12,501 bases of DNA, from assembly GCA_024226105.1 (NCBI GenBank), contig JAAELZ010000276.1:1-12501 (forward strand). Direction: 5' to 3'. Made by a program: the position numbers and the translations under genes. Shown here piece after piece: positions 12,243 to 12,501 of this stretch (position 1 is the first letter of the stretch; the number at the start of each line of letters is the position of its first letter). Under the pieces are notes generated by a model. The model had not been told where the DNA came from. It ran no database searches and saw only the letters and a program-made list of their open reading frames with translations. Origin of the DNA: Pseudomonadota bacterium. GTDB lineage: Bacteria; Pseudomonadota; Gammaproteobacteria; Arenicellales; Poriferihabitantaceae.

Positions 12243-12501
12243 CTAATTAGGCGATTCTGGTATGTTGAGGATATCGGCAACGATATACAGAGGCCGGGCC
12301 TTTGTTTCGTCAAAAACTTTACCCAAGTATAGACCGATGACCCCAAGTAGCGCGAATAATATGCCGAACATGAATAACATGGTTACCATGATGCTGGTCC
12401 AACCAGTAACCGTAATATTGTACGCGAAATACTGGAAGATCAGCCAACCCGTGTAGACCATGGTAAGCAGGGAAATTAAAAAACCTAGCTTAATGGAGAG
12501 C
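12243..12501 (-). CDS. GtrB/ArnC-type membrane glycosyltransferase, C-terminal part (cut by window edge)
   Basis: Only the last 85 or so codons are present; the frame is open through 12501, so the internal Met at 12461 is not the start. The piece has two hydrophobic helices (SIKLGFLISLL with MVYTGWLIFQYFAY, then TSIMVTMLFMFGILFALLGVIG) and ends in GLYLGKVFDETKARPLYIVAD. A GWxS turn between two helices and a terminal GxYxGxxxxExKxRPLY block are typical of family 2 glycosyltransferases such as GtrB, ArnC and DPM1-like enzymes. These move a sugar from a nucleotide donor to undecaprenyl phosphate at the inner membrane. The catalytic domain lies outside the window. It reads in the same direction as wecE, which supports a surface-glycan locus. 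Confidence 0.9.
   Translation of the reverse strand, partial: LSIKLGFLISLLTMVYTGWLIFQYFAYNITVTGWTSIMVTMLFMFGILFALLGVIGLYLGKVFDETKARPLYIVADILNIPESPN

Noticed and set aside
1..12501. CRISPR array, tRNA, rRNA, transposase or attachment site
   Set aside because: Looked for regular spaced repeats, tRNA cloverleaf landmarks, transposase motifs and flanking direct repeats; none found.

Overview
The window reads as chromosome of a gammaproteobacterium, probably an environmental or marine one. The ribonuclease G, Maf, RlmH and DnaG proteins and the NarX/NarL-type signalling pair are all of gammaproteobacterial style. Genus cannot be fixed from the sequence alone. There are no rRNA or tRNA genes, no CRISPR array and no transposase.

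Layout. (1) Positions 1-1227, minus strand: a housekeeping run rlmH > maf > rng (rng cut by the window edge), for ribosome modification, nucleotide-pool cleaning and RNA processing. (2) 1228-1399: divergent intergenic region holding a degenerate palindromic repeat. (3) 1400-5349, plus strand: dnaG (primase), overlapped at its 3' end by a soluble NarX-like histidine kinase, then a NarL-type response regulator and a small DUF2892-like membrane protein, closed by a clear Rho-independent terminator. dnaG lacks its usual neighbours rpsU and rpoD. (4) 5446-8201: a second palindromic repeat, then a molybdopterin/4Fe-4S oxidoreductase translationally coupled (ATGA overlap) to an SCO1/SenC-type copper/thiol protein. 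(5) 8314-8931: family I inorganic pyrophosphatase. (6) 9019-9729, minus: a thiamine pyrophosphokinase-like gene with no normal start codon. (7) 9730-12501: a region that looks AT-richer, with a SAM methyltransferase (plus), a WecE-type sugar aminotransferase (minus), a possible 48-codon ORF and the C-terminal part of a membrane-anchored GtrB/ArnC-type glycosyltransferase (minus). This is the edge of a surface-polysaccharide locus.

How the genes may work together. The kinase and regulator are the only regulatory pair, and the molybdoenzyme-Sco operon next to them is the kind of respiratory or redox function NarX/NarL relatives often control; that link is inference. The right end makes or modifies an amino-sugar glycan. 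The boundary between housekeeping and polysaccharide genes falls close to 9730, exactly at the 5' end of the thiamine pyrophosphokinase-like gene.

I did not find a clear new defence or mobile system. The best leads are the molybdoenzyme-Sco pair, the rewired dnaG operon, the two palindromic repeats with promoter-like sequences at their right edges, and the start-less kinase gene at the island border.
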